Shown piece by piece: positions 16,541 through 23,373 of a stretch of DNA of 38,440 nt; positions within the stretch are counted from its first letter, which is position 1; every line of letters begins with the position of its first letter. The translations under genes and the position numbers were made by a program. The stretch spans positions 1 through 38,440 of the forward strand of contig NZ_PJIL01000027.1 of the NCBI RefSeq assembly GCF_002929335.1, in the 5' to 3' direction. The notes beneath the pieces are model-generated. The model saw only the letters and a list, made by a program, of their open reading frames with translations, had not been told where the DNA came from and ran no database searches. This stretch comes from Arthrobacter sp. Y81. Its GTDB lineage: Bacteria; Actinomycetota; Actinomycetes; Actinomycetales; Micrococcaceae.

Positions 16541-17016
16541 TCCCTACTGGGTCGCATCCGCCTGTCCCTGTCGCCGGCGCGGCTGCCAGGGACATCCGGC
16601 CGGCAGACGGTGACCGACAGACACAGCGAAGATACGTTCCACAAAGCACCGTCATGAGTGTAACGCCGGCCCATATCGAGCCACCCGCCCGGTCCGGTGC
16701 AATGGCCCCAGTCTAGGCAATGGCCCCCGAAGGCTCATGAGTGGCCGCTACCTGAGTTCTCACCCGTAACCACTCGCATCAGTGGCCTCATGCGCATCGG
16801 TGCCATCAATCTAGTAAATGGTAAGCTGCTCAGCCAGCCTTTCCCGCCCCTGACGAACCCTGAGCGGGCCGAAGACTGACGGTCCCACGCATCGGGCCTG
16901 AAGTGGTCAGGTCTATAGGATTGCGTAGAAGGTGGGTCGCTGTGCCGTCGAACCATGACTGTGCCCTTGGGTTGATCTCACGATCGTAAACGGATGAGGA
17001 ACACTGGCGGTGTGTA
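16541..17016. other. Gene-free stretch of about 475 bases with a short direct repeat
   Basis: No reading frame here has a convincing ribosome site or family resemblance. An 11-base direct repeat GCAATGGCCCC occurs at 16699-16709 and 16717-16727. The stretch should hold the promoter of the permease operon near its left end. It also separates the permease module from the arsenic island, so it may be a join between transferred segments. Confidence 0.4.
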
Positions 17017-17327
17017 TCAGAGGCCATGCTTTGTCAGCGCTTCCACCACCTGATCGACGGTGGGGACGCCGGCTAGACCACTGGGAGTGGGGTAAATCCG
17101 GCATGCTAGATCAGTGGTCGGCGCTCCGGCGGGGAAGATGTCGGCCCCGTCTGCTGTGATCGTAGGCGAACCGGCAAAACCGGTCCCGGCTGTATCCGCT
17201 GGGGTCTTGATGCGCCGTACGTGGACGGGGACATCTTGGCGCCCAAGGCGACCAGGGCAGCTTGTACTTGCTCGAGTGCTTTTTCTGTGTTGGGGCAGTC
17301 ATCGATGTGGAGAAGTTCTATTCTCAT
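17017..17327 (-). pseudogene. Thioredoxin-like metal-resistance-associated protein, one-base frameshift
   Basis: The first frame begins at the ATG 17327 with MRIELLHIDDCPNTEKALEQ, then loses sense after about 31 residues near 17235. In the frame one step over, the text resumes with DVPVHVRRIKTPADTAGTGF, AGSPTITADGADIFP, ACRIYPTPSGLAGVPTVDQV and stops at 17017. Joined, it is a ~103-residue thioredoxin-fold protein of a type found beside mercury and arsenic genes (IDDCPN in place of CxxC, then GSPTI and a CR-Y motif). A single missing base near GCCAAG explains the break: either a real inactivating mutation or a sequencing error. Last gene of the arsR operon. Confidence 0.7.
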
Positions 17328-17369
17328 TTGGTCCTCGTCCCGGGTAGTCGGCCGACTGGAAGTCGAGTT

Positions 17370-17708
17370 TTATGCCGCGTTGCGTGGTGCGAACATGATC
17401 ACGGCCACCCCGAGGAGGCAGATCACGGAGCCGGTGATGTCCCAACGGTCGGGTCGGAACCCGTCGAAGATCATGCCCCAGGCCAGGGACCCGGCCACGA
17501 ACACGCCGCCGTAGGCGGCGAGGATTCTGCCGAAGTGGGCGTCCGGTTGCAGCGTTGCGGCGAAGCCGTAGATCCCCAGGGCGAGGATTCCGAGTCCGGC
17601 CCACCACCATTCCTTGCCCTCCCTGACCGACTGCCAGACGAGCCAGGCCCCACCAATTTCAGCCGCTGCGGCGAGGGCGAACAACAGGACGGTTTTTGCG
17701 ATGGTCAC
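17370..17708 (-). CDS. YnfA (UPF0060) family small membrane protein
   Basis: A 112-residue protein with four predicted membrane helices, like the small multidrug resistance fold. AAAAEIGGAWLVW near the N-terminus, LGIYGFAATLQPDAHFGRILAAYGGVFV in the middle and FRPDRWDITGSVICLLGVAVIM near the end match the YnfA/UPF0060 family. The function is not settled; some members are reported to export toxic cations or drugs. It sits after the acetyltransferase and before the thioredoxin-like gene on the arsR strand, so a role in metalloid or toxin export is an inference from neighbours. Confidence 0.9.
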   Translation of the reverse strand: MTIAKTVLLFALAAAAEIGGAWLVWQSVREGKEWWWAGLGILALGIYGFAATLQPDAHFGRILAAYGGVFVAGSLAWGMIFDGFRPDRWDITGSVICLLGVAVIMFAPRNAA

Positions 17709-17787
17709 GGATTTATCTTGGCAGAACCGGCCATGTTTTTCTTTGGAAGGCCCTGCGCAGCCTTTCGTTTAGGGGCCCGCGCCCGGT

Positions 17788-18312
17788 TCAGGGGGCGGGG
17801 GAGCGGCGTTCGATCAGAATGGTGTCGCGCCACTGCCCGGTCAGCGGCCCGTGTGTCATCCTGGCGATGCGCTGCCTGAGCCCGACGACGACGTAGCCGT
17901 TGGCGAGGTGGAGTTTGAGGCTGGCTTCGTTTTCGGGGAAGACGCTGGCCTGGATGGTCCAGATCCCGTCACCCTCGGTGGATTCTGCCAGGGCCCTCAG
18001 CAGCACCGCTCCCACGCCGAGCCCGCGCGCTTCGGCCGCGACGTAGACGGAGTGTTCGACCACGCCTGAGTAGACGGGGCGGGCAGATACGGGGGAGACG
18101 GCGGCCCAGCCAAGGATCCTGCTTTCCGCGGTCTCGGCGACGAGCCGGTGGCGGGGCAGTCTTGAGGTGTTGAACTGTTCCCAGTCGGGCGCCTCTGATT
18201 CGAAGGTGGCGTGCCCGGTGCCGATGCCTTCACGGTAGATCTGTTGGACGACCGGCCAGTCGTCGCGGCGCATGGCACGGATCGTGATCGTGGATGGTTC
18301 CGGCGCGGTCAC
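17788..18312 (-). CDS. GNAT acetyltransferase, ArsN1-like
   Basis: A 174-residue GNAT-fold enzyme using acetyl-CoA. The N-terminal IRAMRRDDWPVVQQIYREGI, the FESEAPDWEQF segment, EHSVYVAAEARGLGVGAVLL (acyl-CoA pyrophosphate loop) and the NGYVVVGLRQRIARMTHG end resemble phosphinothricin acetyltransferase and the ArsN1 group. ArsN1 enzymes in ars operons acetylate arsinothricin, an arsenic-containing glutamate analogue. The GTG at 18312 overlaps the arsR stop as GTGA, so the two are coupled. The exact substrate cannot be proved from sequence; phosphinothricin or methionine sulfoximine are alternatives. Confidence 0.85.
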   Translation of the reverse strand: MTAPEPSTITIRAMRRDDWPVVQQIYREGIGTGHATFESEAPDWEQFNTSRLPRHRLVAETAESRILGWAAVSPVSARPVYSGVVEHSVYVAAEARGLGVGAVLLRALAESTEGDGIWTIQASVFPENEASLKLHLANGYVVVGLRQRIARMTHGPLTGQWRDTILIERRSPAP

Positions 18313-18659
18313 AGGGTCGCCAGGAGCCCGGCCGTCTGTTCCAGGGCGCCGGGGACCAAGGAGTAATAGGCCCAGGTGCCACGCTTTTCGCGGTGCAGCA
18401 GCCCGGCCTCGACCAGGATCTTCAGGTGGTGGGAGACGGTGGGCTGGCCCAGGTCCAGCGGACCGGTCAGGTCGCACACGCAGGATTCGCCGGAGGCGTC
18501 GGCCTTGACGATGGAGAGCAGCCGCAGCCGGTTCGGGTCGGCCAGCGCCTTGAAGACCAGGGCTTTCTGCTTTGCCTCCTCGGCGCCCAGGGCAGGGGGC
18601 CCTGCCGGAGTGCAGCAGGCTTCATCCGTGGCCGGCTCGAGTACGGGCAGCAAGTTCAT
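18309..18659 (-). CDS. arsR: ArsR-family arsenite-responsive repressor
   Basis: A 116-residue winged-helix repressor. With the start at the ATG 18659, the protein has adjacent Cys15-Cys16 near the N-terminus and Cys60-x-Cys62 in ESCVCDL. The early Cys pair is placed as in the Corynebacterium glutamicum ArsR, where it forms part of the As(III) site; Cys60/62 match the CVC site of the classic R773 repressor. The DNA helix reads LGQPTVSHHLKILVEAGLL. A -10 CATAAT lies 6 bases before this ATG, so the transcript is probably leaderless. It heads an operon with the acetyltransferase, ynfA and the thioredoxin-like gene. Confidence 0.93.
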   Translation of the reverse strand: MNLLPVLEPATDEACCTPAGPPALGAEEAKQKALVFKALADPNRLRLLSIVKADASGESCVCDLTGPLDLGQPTVSHHLKILVEAGLLHREKRGTWAYYSLVPGALEQTAGLLATL

Positions 18660-18665
18660 GTACCC

Positions 18666-18694
18666 ATTATGCCCCAATATTGATAATCATCAAT
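18666..18694 (-). promoter_or_regulatory. arsR promoter and ArsR operator
   Basis: On the minus strand -35 TTGATG (18693-18688), a 16-base spacer and -10 CATAAT (18671-18666) precede the arsR ATG, whose A falls at the expected transcription start. The operator ATTGAT-AATC-ATCAAT (18679-18694) is a perfect 6-base inverted repeat overlapping the -35. Close copies occur at 20222-20237 and 20259-20274. Confidence 0.72.
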
Positions 18695-18742
18695 GTATAA
18701 GCCGGAAGAGCTCGACTCGGCCGGACGGGGTGCCGCCGAAGG

Positions 18743-19483
18743 CTATGAGCTGGTCATTTTGGAGGTGTGGGGGAGAGCGGCATCGTCCGCCGCGTGGTCC
18801 GCGGAGGGGAACAGGATGACGAGGAGCCCAAGTCCTGCAGCCGCGCCGACCAGCTGCGCCAGGACGAAACCGGGAACGGACGCCGGGGCGATGCCTGCGA
18901 AGGTATCACTGAAGATGCGGCCAACTGTTACGGCCGGATTCGCGAACGAGGTTGAGGATGTAAACCAGTACGCGGCGCCGATGTAGGCGCCCACGGCGGG
19001 AGCTGCGAGGACGCCCCGTTTGGTGGCGGCCAGGGCGAAGATCAGCAGGATGAGCCCGGCGGTCGCTACGACCTCGCCCAGCAGGTGCCCCGTCGTTGCT
19101 CGGTCCTTGACCGAGATGGAGGTGCCCACCTCAAACATGGCGTTCGCCACGACGCTGCCGCTGATTGCACCCACTGTCTGCGCAGCGGTGTACGTGCCCA
19201 GTTCCGGCAGGGTCAGTCCGGCACCGCCGCGCCGGCCCAGTACAAAGTCCACCAGAGAGACCATGGGGTTGAAATGGGCGCCGCTGACGGGACCGAACAC
19301 GAGGATCAGGACTGTCAGGCCCAGCACGGTGGCGGTGCTGTTCTGGAGCAGCTGCAGGCCGACGTCGTTCGGGGAGAGCTGCTGGGCAGCGATCCCGGAA
19401 CCGACAACGATCATCACGAGCAAGCTGGTGCCGAGCAGTTCGGCGACGGCACGGCGCCACAGCGGCGGTTGTTGAGAAGTCAT
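18743..19483 (-). CDS. MIP-family aquaporin in the arsenic island (AqpS-like role)
   Basis: A 246-residue, six-helix channel protein. The two half-helix motifs are HFNPM (residues 71-74 region; alanine replaced by methionine in the first NPA box) and FANPA (residues 181-184). AEFLGT-type N-terminal sequence is present as AVAELLGTSLLV. In Sinorhizobium the aquaglyceroporin AqpS lies in the ars operon and releases arsenite made by ArsC down its gradient; the same role is likely here because no ArsB or Acr3 is present. The ATG at 19483 lies 10 bases from an inverted repeat shared with the divergent arsR-arsC fusion. Water or glycerol conduction cannot be excluded. Confidence 0.85.
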   Translation of the reverse strand: MTSQQPPLWRRAVAELLGTSLLVMIVVGSGIAAQQLSPNDVGLQLLQNSTATVLGLTVLILVFGPVSGAHFNPMVSLVDFVLGRRGGAGLTLPELGTYTAAQTVGAISGSVVANAMFEVGTSISVKDRATTGHLLGEVVATAGLILLIFALAATKRGVLAAPAVGAYIGAAYWFTSSTSFANPAVTVGRIFSDTFAGIAPASVPGFVLAQLVGAAAGLGLLVILFPSADHAADDAALPHTSKMTSS

Positions 19484-19492
19484 ACCAACAGC

Positions 19493-19518
19493 TTGACTCA
19501 AGATATTTACTCAGTCAA
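19493..19518. promoter_or_regulatory. Shared inverted repeat with mirrored -35 boxes between aquaporin and arsR-arsC fusion
   Basis: TTGACTCA (19493-19500) and TCAGTCAA (19511-19518) form an inverted repeat (7 of 8 pairs) around a 10-base AT-rich centre. The outer hexamer TTGACT reads as a -35 box on both strands. On the plus strand CAAAAT at 19516-19521 is a fitting -10, with the start expected at about 19529, the A of the fusion gene ATG. One bound repressor dimer would cover both promoters. Confidence 0.6.
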
Positions 19519-19528
19519 AATTGAACCA

Positions 19529-20203
19529 ATGAATACTGACCCAGTTGAAGTCTTTCGGTCGCGGGTCGCCAAGCACGCGGCCCTCGCGGATCCTGCGCGG
19601 CTGCGGATCGTGGACCTGCTGACCCTGGGAGACCTTTCCCCCACGGAGCTGCAGGCCGAACTCGGGATGCCGTCAAACCTGCTGTCCCATCATCTGCGCG
19701 CGCTGGAAGGCGCAGGCCTGGCGACCCGCCACCGTTCCGAGGCGGATAAGCGCCGCAGCTACATCCGGCTCGCCGCAGGGGCGTTGGAAGGACTGGCTCC
19801 CGGCCGCGAACACGGAGCCCGCCGCATCCTCTTCGTCTGCACCCGGAACAGCGCCCGGTCCCAGCTGGCCGTCGCACTCTGGAACCAGGTCAGCGAAATC
19901 CCCTCAACCTCCGCGGGCACGCACCCCGCGGACCGCATCGCCACGGGCGCCATTGATGTCGCCCGCCGCCACGGCGTCGCTCTCGCGGACCTTCCCCCGC
20001 GCCGGCTGGATGAGGTGGCGCACGATGAAGACTTCGTTGTGACCGTGTGCGATAACGCCCACGAGGAAATCCCCAACCTGGGCGGGATCCACTGGTCCGT
20101 GCCGGATCCGCTCCGGCTGAACACCGAGGACGCCTTCGAAGGCGCCTTCACTGACATCGCACGCCGCATCAGCGACCTCGCGCCCCGCCTGCACGCCGCG
20201 TAA
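19529..20203 (+). CDS. ArsR-ArsC fusion: winged-helix regulator joined to LMW-phosphatase arsenate reductase domain
   Basis: A 224-residue two-domain protein. Residues 1 to about 95 are an ArsR-type winged helix (LSPTELQAELGMPSNLLSHHLRALE, then RRSYIRLA wing). Residues about 98-224 are a low-molecular-weight phosphatase/ArsC domain with P-loop VCTRNSARSQ (Cys104, Arg110) and VCDNAHEE (Cys174). The DNA-binding part contains no cysteine at all, so arsenite cannot be sensed there in the usual way; the phosphatase domain may be the sensor. The ATG at 19529 has no ribosome site and fits a leaderless transcript. Upstream in-frame extension would cross the operator and the aquaporin gene. It is divergent from the aquaporin. 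Confidence 0.9.
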   Translation: MNTDPVEVFRSRVAKHAALADPARLRIVDLLTLGDLSPTELQAELGMPSNLLSHHLRALEGAGLATRHRSEADKRRSYIRLAAGALEGLAPGREHGARRILFVCTRNSARSQLAVALWNQVSEIPSTSAGTHPADRIATGAIDVARRHGVALADLPPRRLDEVAHDEDFVVTVCDNAHEEIPNLGGIHWSVPDPLRLNTEDAFEGAFTDIARRISDLAPRLHAA

Positions 20204-20221
20204 AACCCGACACCCGCCAAT

Positions 20222-20274
20222 ATTGACAAGTATCGATGTATTGTTCGATACTGCATGCATCGACAAACATCAAT
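20222..20274 (+). promoter_or_regulatory. arsC operon promoter with two ArsR operators
   Basis: -35 TTGACA (20223-20228) and -10 GATACT (20247-20252) are separated by 18 bases. Two copies of the ars motif frame them: ATTGAC-AAGT-ATCGAT (20222-20237) over the -35, and ATCGAC-AAAC-ATCAAT (20259-20274) at the expected transcription start. They are 37 bases apart, about 3.5 helical turns. Both resemble the operator at 18679-18694, so the Cys-containing ArsR probably controls this operon too. Confidence 0.72.
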
Positions 20275-20350
20275 GTCTAGTCAGTAAAAGCGGTGCGGGA
20301 CGACGACCTCATTAAAACCGACCACACCTAACTGATTCCAGGAGAAACCC

Positions 20351-20773
20351 GTGAGCACCGAAACCGCCAAGAAGCCCTCCGTCCTGTTCGTCTGCGTCCA
20401 CAACGCCGGCCGCTCACAGATGGCCGCCGCGTTCCTGTCAACCCTCTCGAAGGGCAGCATCGAAGTCCGCTCCGCCGGTTCGCAGCCCGCCGACAAGGTC
20501 AACCCGGCCGCCGTCGAAGCCATGGCCGAGCTCGGCATCGACATGTCCGCCGAGATCCCCAAGGTCCTCACCACCGAGGCCGTGAAGGAATCGGACGTGG
20601 TGATCACCATGGGCTGCGGCGATGAATGCCCGTACTTCCCCGGCAAACGCTACGAGGACTGGGTCCTGGAGGACCCTGCCGGGCAGGGCGTGGACGCGGT
20701 CCGGCCCATCCGCGACGAAATCAAGGGCCGCATTGAAGGCCTGATCGCGTCCCTCATCCCCGCCGCCAAGTAA
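20351..20773 (+). CDS. arsC: Arsenate reductase, LMW-phosphatase type
   Basis: A 140-residue cytoplasmic enzyme reducing arsenate to arsenite. The P-loop is VCVHNAGRSQ (Cys15, Arg21). Cys89 and Cys93 lie in TMGCGDECPYFPG, and the general-acid aspartate is in LEDPAG. Both the extra cysteines and the neighbouring thioredoxin reductase allow either thioredoxin- or mycothiol-linked turnover; actinobacterial relatives use mycothiol and mycoredoxin. The GTG at 20351 follows CAGGAGAAACCC. It is first in a plus-strand operon of seven or more genes driven by a promoter with two ArsR operators. Confidence 0.95.
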   Translation: MSTETAKKPSVLFVCVHNAGRSQMAAAFLSTLSKGSIEVRSAGSQPADKVNPAAVEAMAELGIDMSAEIPKVLTTEAVKESDVVITMGCGDECPYFPGKRYEDWVLEDPAGQGVDAVRPIRDEIKGRIEGLIASLIPAAK

Positions 20774-20801
20774 CCCAGCCCCGGAACCCAGGAGAGACAT
20801 C

Positions 20802-21794
20802 GTGAGCACCAAAGAAGTGACCGCCGAGCAGCTGATCATCATCGGATCCGGCCCCGCAGGCTACACCGCGGCCATCTACGCCGCCCGCGCCGGACTGAAG
20901 CCACTGGTTCTGGCCGGATCGGTAACCGCCGGCGGCGCGCTGATGAACACCACCGAGGTCGAGAACTTCCCCGGCTTCCCCGGCGGGATCCAGGGCCCGG
21001 AGCTCATGGACGGCCTGCAGCAGCAGGCCGAAAGGTTCGGCGCGCAGGTGGTGTTCGACGACGTCACCGAGGTTCAGCTGACCGGGCACCTCAAGCGGGT
21101 GGTCACCGGCGCCGGCGACATCCACGAGGCACCCGCCGTCATCCTCGCCACCGGTTCGGCCTACAAGGAGCTCGGCCTGGCTGAGGAGAAGAAGTTCAGC
21201 GGCCACGGCGTCTCCTGGTGCGCCACCTGCGACGGATTCTTCTTCCGCGACCAGGACATCATCGTCGTCGGCGGCGGGGACTCCGCCATGGAGGAAGCCA
21301 CCTTCCTGACGCGCTTCGGGAAGTCCGTGACCGTCGTGGTCCGCAAGGGCGAACTCCGGGCCTCCCGCATTATGGCCCAGCGGGCCAAGGACAACCCGAA
21401 GATCAGCTTCGCCTGGCACTCGGCCGTCAGCGCCATCCACGGCGACGGCAAGGTCACCGGTGTCACCCTCAAGGACACCCGCACCGGCGAAACCCGCGAA
21501 CAGGCCGCCACGGGTATCTTCGTGGCGATCGGGCACGTGCCGCGCACCGAGCTGGTGGCCGGGCAGGTGGACCTGGACGCCGAGGGCTACATCAAGGTCG
21601 ATTCGCCCACCACCGTCACCAACCTGACCGGAGTGTTCGCGTGCGGCGACGCCGTGGACCACCGCTACCGCCAGGCCATCACCGCCGCCGGCACCGGTTG
21701 CGCCGCGGCCCTGGACGCCGAACGCTACCTGGCCGCCCTGGACGACGCGGACAGCATCGCCACCGCCTTGGTGGAAGAACCCACCCACGCCTAA
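20802..21794 (+). CDS. arsT: Thioredoxin reductase of the ars operon (ArsT)
   Basis: A 330-residue FAD/NADPH disulfide reductase. The FAD motif GSGPAGYTAA is at about residues 16-25, the redox active site is WCATCDG (Cys140, Cys143), the NADPH motif is VVGGGDSAMEE and the second FAD motif is GVFACGDAVD. The length is normal. The GTG at 20802 has AGGAGAGACATC upstream and lies 28 bases after arsC. Streptomyces ars clusters carry a thioredoxin reductase named arsT in the same company (arsO, arsC), so recycling of the reductant for ArsC is the likely role. No dedicated thioredoxin is in this operon; the one at 9145-9507 could serve. Confidence 0.93.
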   Translation: MSTKEVTAEQLIIIGSGPAGYTAAIYAARAGLKPLVLAGSVTAGGALMNTTEVENFPGFPGGIQGPELMDGLQQQAERFGAQVVFDDVTEVQLTGHLKRVVTGAGDIHEAPAVILATGSAYKELGLAEEKKFSGHGVSWCATCDGFFFRDQDIIVVGGGDSAMEEATFLTRFGKSVTVVVRKGELRASRIMAQRAKDNPKISFAWHSAVSAIHGDGKVTGVTLKDTRTGETREQAATGIFVAIGHVPRTELVAGQVDLDAEGYIKVDSPTTVTNLTGVFACGDAVDHRYRQAITAAGTGCAAALDAERYLAALDDADSIATALVEEPTHA

Positions 21795-21821
21795 ACCCGA
21801 ACAGGGGAGGAGGTGAGCTGA

Positions 21822-21881
21822 ATGAACACCGGATGCTGCGGAGACTCGGGCTGCTGCGACGACGATCAGGACTGCTGCTGA
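21822..21881 (+). CDS. Nineteen-residue peptide with three Cys-Cys pairs
   Basis: Predicted peptide MNTGCCGDSGCCDDDQDCC followed by TGA. Six of 19 residues are cysteine, in three vicinal pairs spaced by acidic or small residues. The ATG is preceded by an unusually strong purine run, GGGGAGGAGGTGAGCTGA (21804-21821), much better than that of any neighbour, and it sits 27 bases after arsT and 77 bases before the arsO-like gene. Vicinal thiols bind As(III) tightly, so an arsenite-binding or sequestering peptide is a reasonable hypothesis, like a minimal metallothionein. Alternatives are a regulatory leader peptide or chance. I know no named family for it. Confidence 0.6.
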   Translation: MNTGCCGDSGCCDDDQDCC

Positions 21882-21958
21882 CACCCCGGTGCCTGCCGGA
21901 CCCACAAGGAACCGGCAGGCACCACCCACCATCACCAACGGATGAGAATGAGGACAGC

Positions 21959-23341
21959 ATGGATACCACCAAGAACCTTCCCGTTGCCATAATCGGCGCC
22001 GGCCCCGTGGGCCTGGCCGCCGCGGCCCACCTGCTCGAGCGCGGCCTCGAGCCGCTAATCTTTGAGGCAGGCACGACGGCGGGCGCGGCCATTGAGCACT
22101 GGCGCCACATCCGGCTGTTCTCACCGTGGCAGTTCAACCTCGACGCCGCCGCCTTGCGCCTCCTGGAACGCACCGGCTGGGAATCGCCCCGTCCCACGGC
22201 CCTTCCCTACGGCGGGGAACTCATCGACAACTACCTCGCGCCGCTGGCCGCCCTTCCCGAGATCGCGACCCGGCTGCAGACCGGCGCCCGCGTGATCGCT
22301 GTGACCCGGCAGGGCCTGGACAAGACCCACGTCCGGGACCGCGGCACCACACCCTTCGTGGTCCGCGTCGAACATCAGGACGGCGAAACGCGTGACCACA
22401 CCGTGGCTGCGGTCATCGACGCCTCGGGCACCTGGTCCCGGCGCAACCCGTTGGGCACCTCCGGCCTGGCCGCCATCGGCGAGGACGCCGCAGCGGACCG
22501 GATCTCCGCCCCGCTCCCGGACGTCACCGGCCGTGACCGCGCCTCATTCGCCGGCCGCCGTGTCCTGGTCGTCGGCGCCGGCCACTCCGCCGCCAACACC
22601 CTCATCAGTCTCGCCGACCTGGCCAAGGACGAACCGGACACCCGGATCCGGTGGGCGGTCCGCGGTGACTCCGCGGCGAAGGTTTACGGCGGTGGCGACG
22701 CCGACGGGCTTCCCGCCCGCGGCCAGCTCGGCGGCCGGGTCCGCCGCCTCGTGGAGGCCGGCAAAATCGAACTGCACACCAACTTCGGCATCGCTTCCCT
22801 CAAAGCACTGGATTCCGGCGTGACGGTCGAAGCGGTTGACGGCCGCACCCTGGACGCCGACGTCGTGGTGCCCTGCACCGGCTTCCGCCCGGACCTGGAG
22901 ATCCTGCGCGAACTCCGCCTCAACCTTGACCCGGCCGTCGAAGCGCCGGTGGAACTCGGCCCGCTGATTGACCCGGAATTCCACTCCTGCGGCACCGTTC
23001 CGCCGCACGGCGCGAAGGTCCTGGCTCACCCGGACAAGGACTTCTACATCGTGGGCATGAAGTCGTACGGACGGGCGCCGACCTTCCTGCTGGCCACCGG
23101 CTACGAACAGGTCCGCTCCGTCGTGGCCGCCCTCGCCGGAGACCGTGAAGCCGCGGACACCGTCCACCTCGAACTCCCCGAGACCGGCGTCTGCTCCACC
23201 GACGCCGGCACCAGCTGCGACGTCCCCGCATCTGCCGCGGCCACGACAGACACGGTTGAGGCGGGATGCTGCGGCACACCGGAACCGGTGCTGGTCGGCT
23301 TCCCCACCGGCCTGACCCACGGCCGATCCGGCATCAGCTAG
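21959..23341 (+). CDS. Flavin-dependent monooxygenase-like protein, ArsO-like
   Basis: A 460-residue FAD/NAD(P)H protein. An N-terminal FAD motif IIGAGPVGLAAAAHLLERG, a middle nucleotide-binding motif VVGAGHSAANTL and the CTGFRPDLEIL block match the flavoprotein monooxygenase-like proteins called ArsO in Streptomyces and other ars clusters; the reaction is unproven. The C-terminal 50 residues are an unusual addition: cysteines near 412 and 420 and a vicinal pair at about 437-438 in VEAGCCGTPEP. The start ATG 21959 follows GAGGAC. A longer in-frame opening from 21218 overlaps arsT in another frame and is rejected. It lies between the Cys-pair peptide and the second arsC. Confidence 0.87.
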   Translation: MDTTKNLPVAIIGAGPVGLAAAAHLLERGLEPLIFEAGTTAGAAIEHWRHIRLFSPWQFNLDAAALRLLERTGWESPRPTALPYGGELIDNYLAPLAALPEIATRLQTGARVIAVTRQGLDKTHVRDRGTTPFVVRVEHQDGETRDHTVAAVIDASGTWSRRNPLGTSGLAAIGEDAAADRISAPLPDVTGRDRASFAGRRVLVVGAGHSAANTLISLADLAKDEPDTRIRWAVRGDSAAKVYGGGDADGLPARGQLGGRVRRLVEAGKIELHTNFGIASLKALDSGVTVEAVDGRTLDADVVVPCTGFRPDLEILRELRLNLDPAVEAPVELGPLIDPEFHSCGTVPPHGAKVLAHPDKDFYIVGMKSYGRAPTFLLATGYEQVRSVVAALAGDREAADTVHLELPETGVCSTDAGTSCDVPASAAATTDTVEAGCCGTPEPVLVGFPTGLTHGRSGIS

Positions 23342-23373
23342 GAACCTCGCCAATCAAGCAATGGAGTGCTGCC

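Noticed and set aside
20754..22124. 456-codon minus-strand frame antisense to arsT and the arsO start
   Set aside because: Composition is that of an antisense shadow, and the plus strand holds well-supported genes throughout.
21218..23341. Long 707-codon version of the arsO-like protein
   Set aside because: The first 247 codons are an alternative frame of arsT; the flavin-binding motif begins right after the ATG at 21959.
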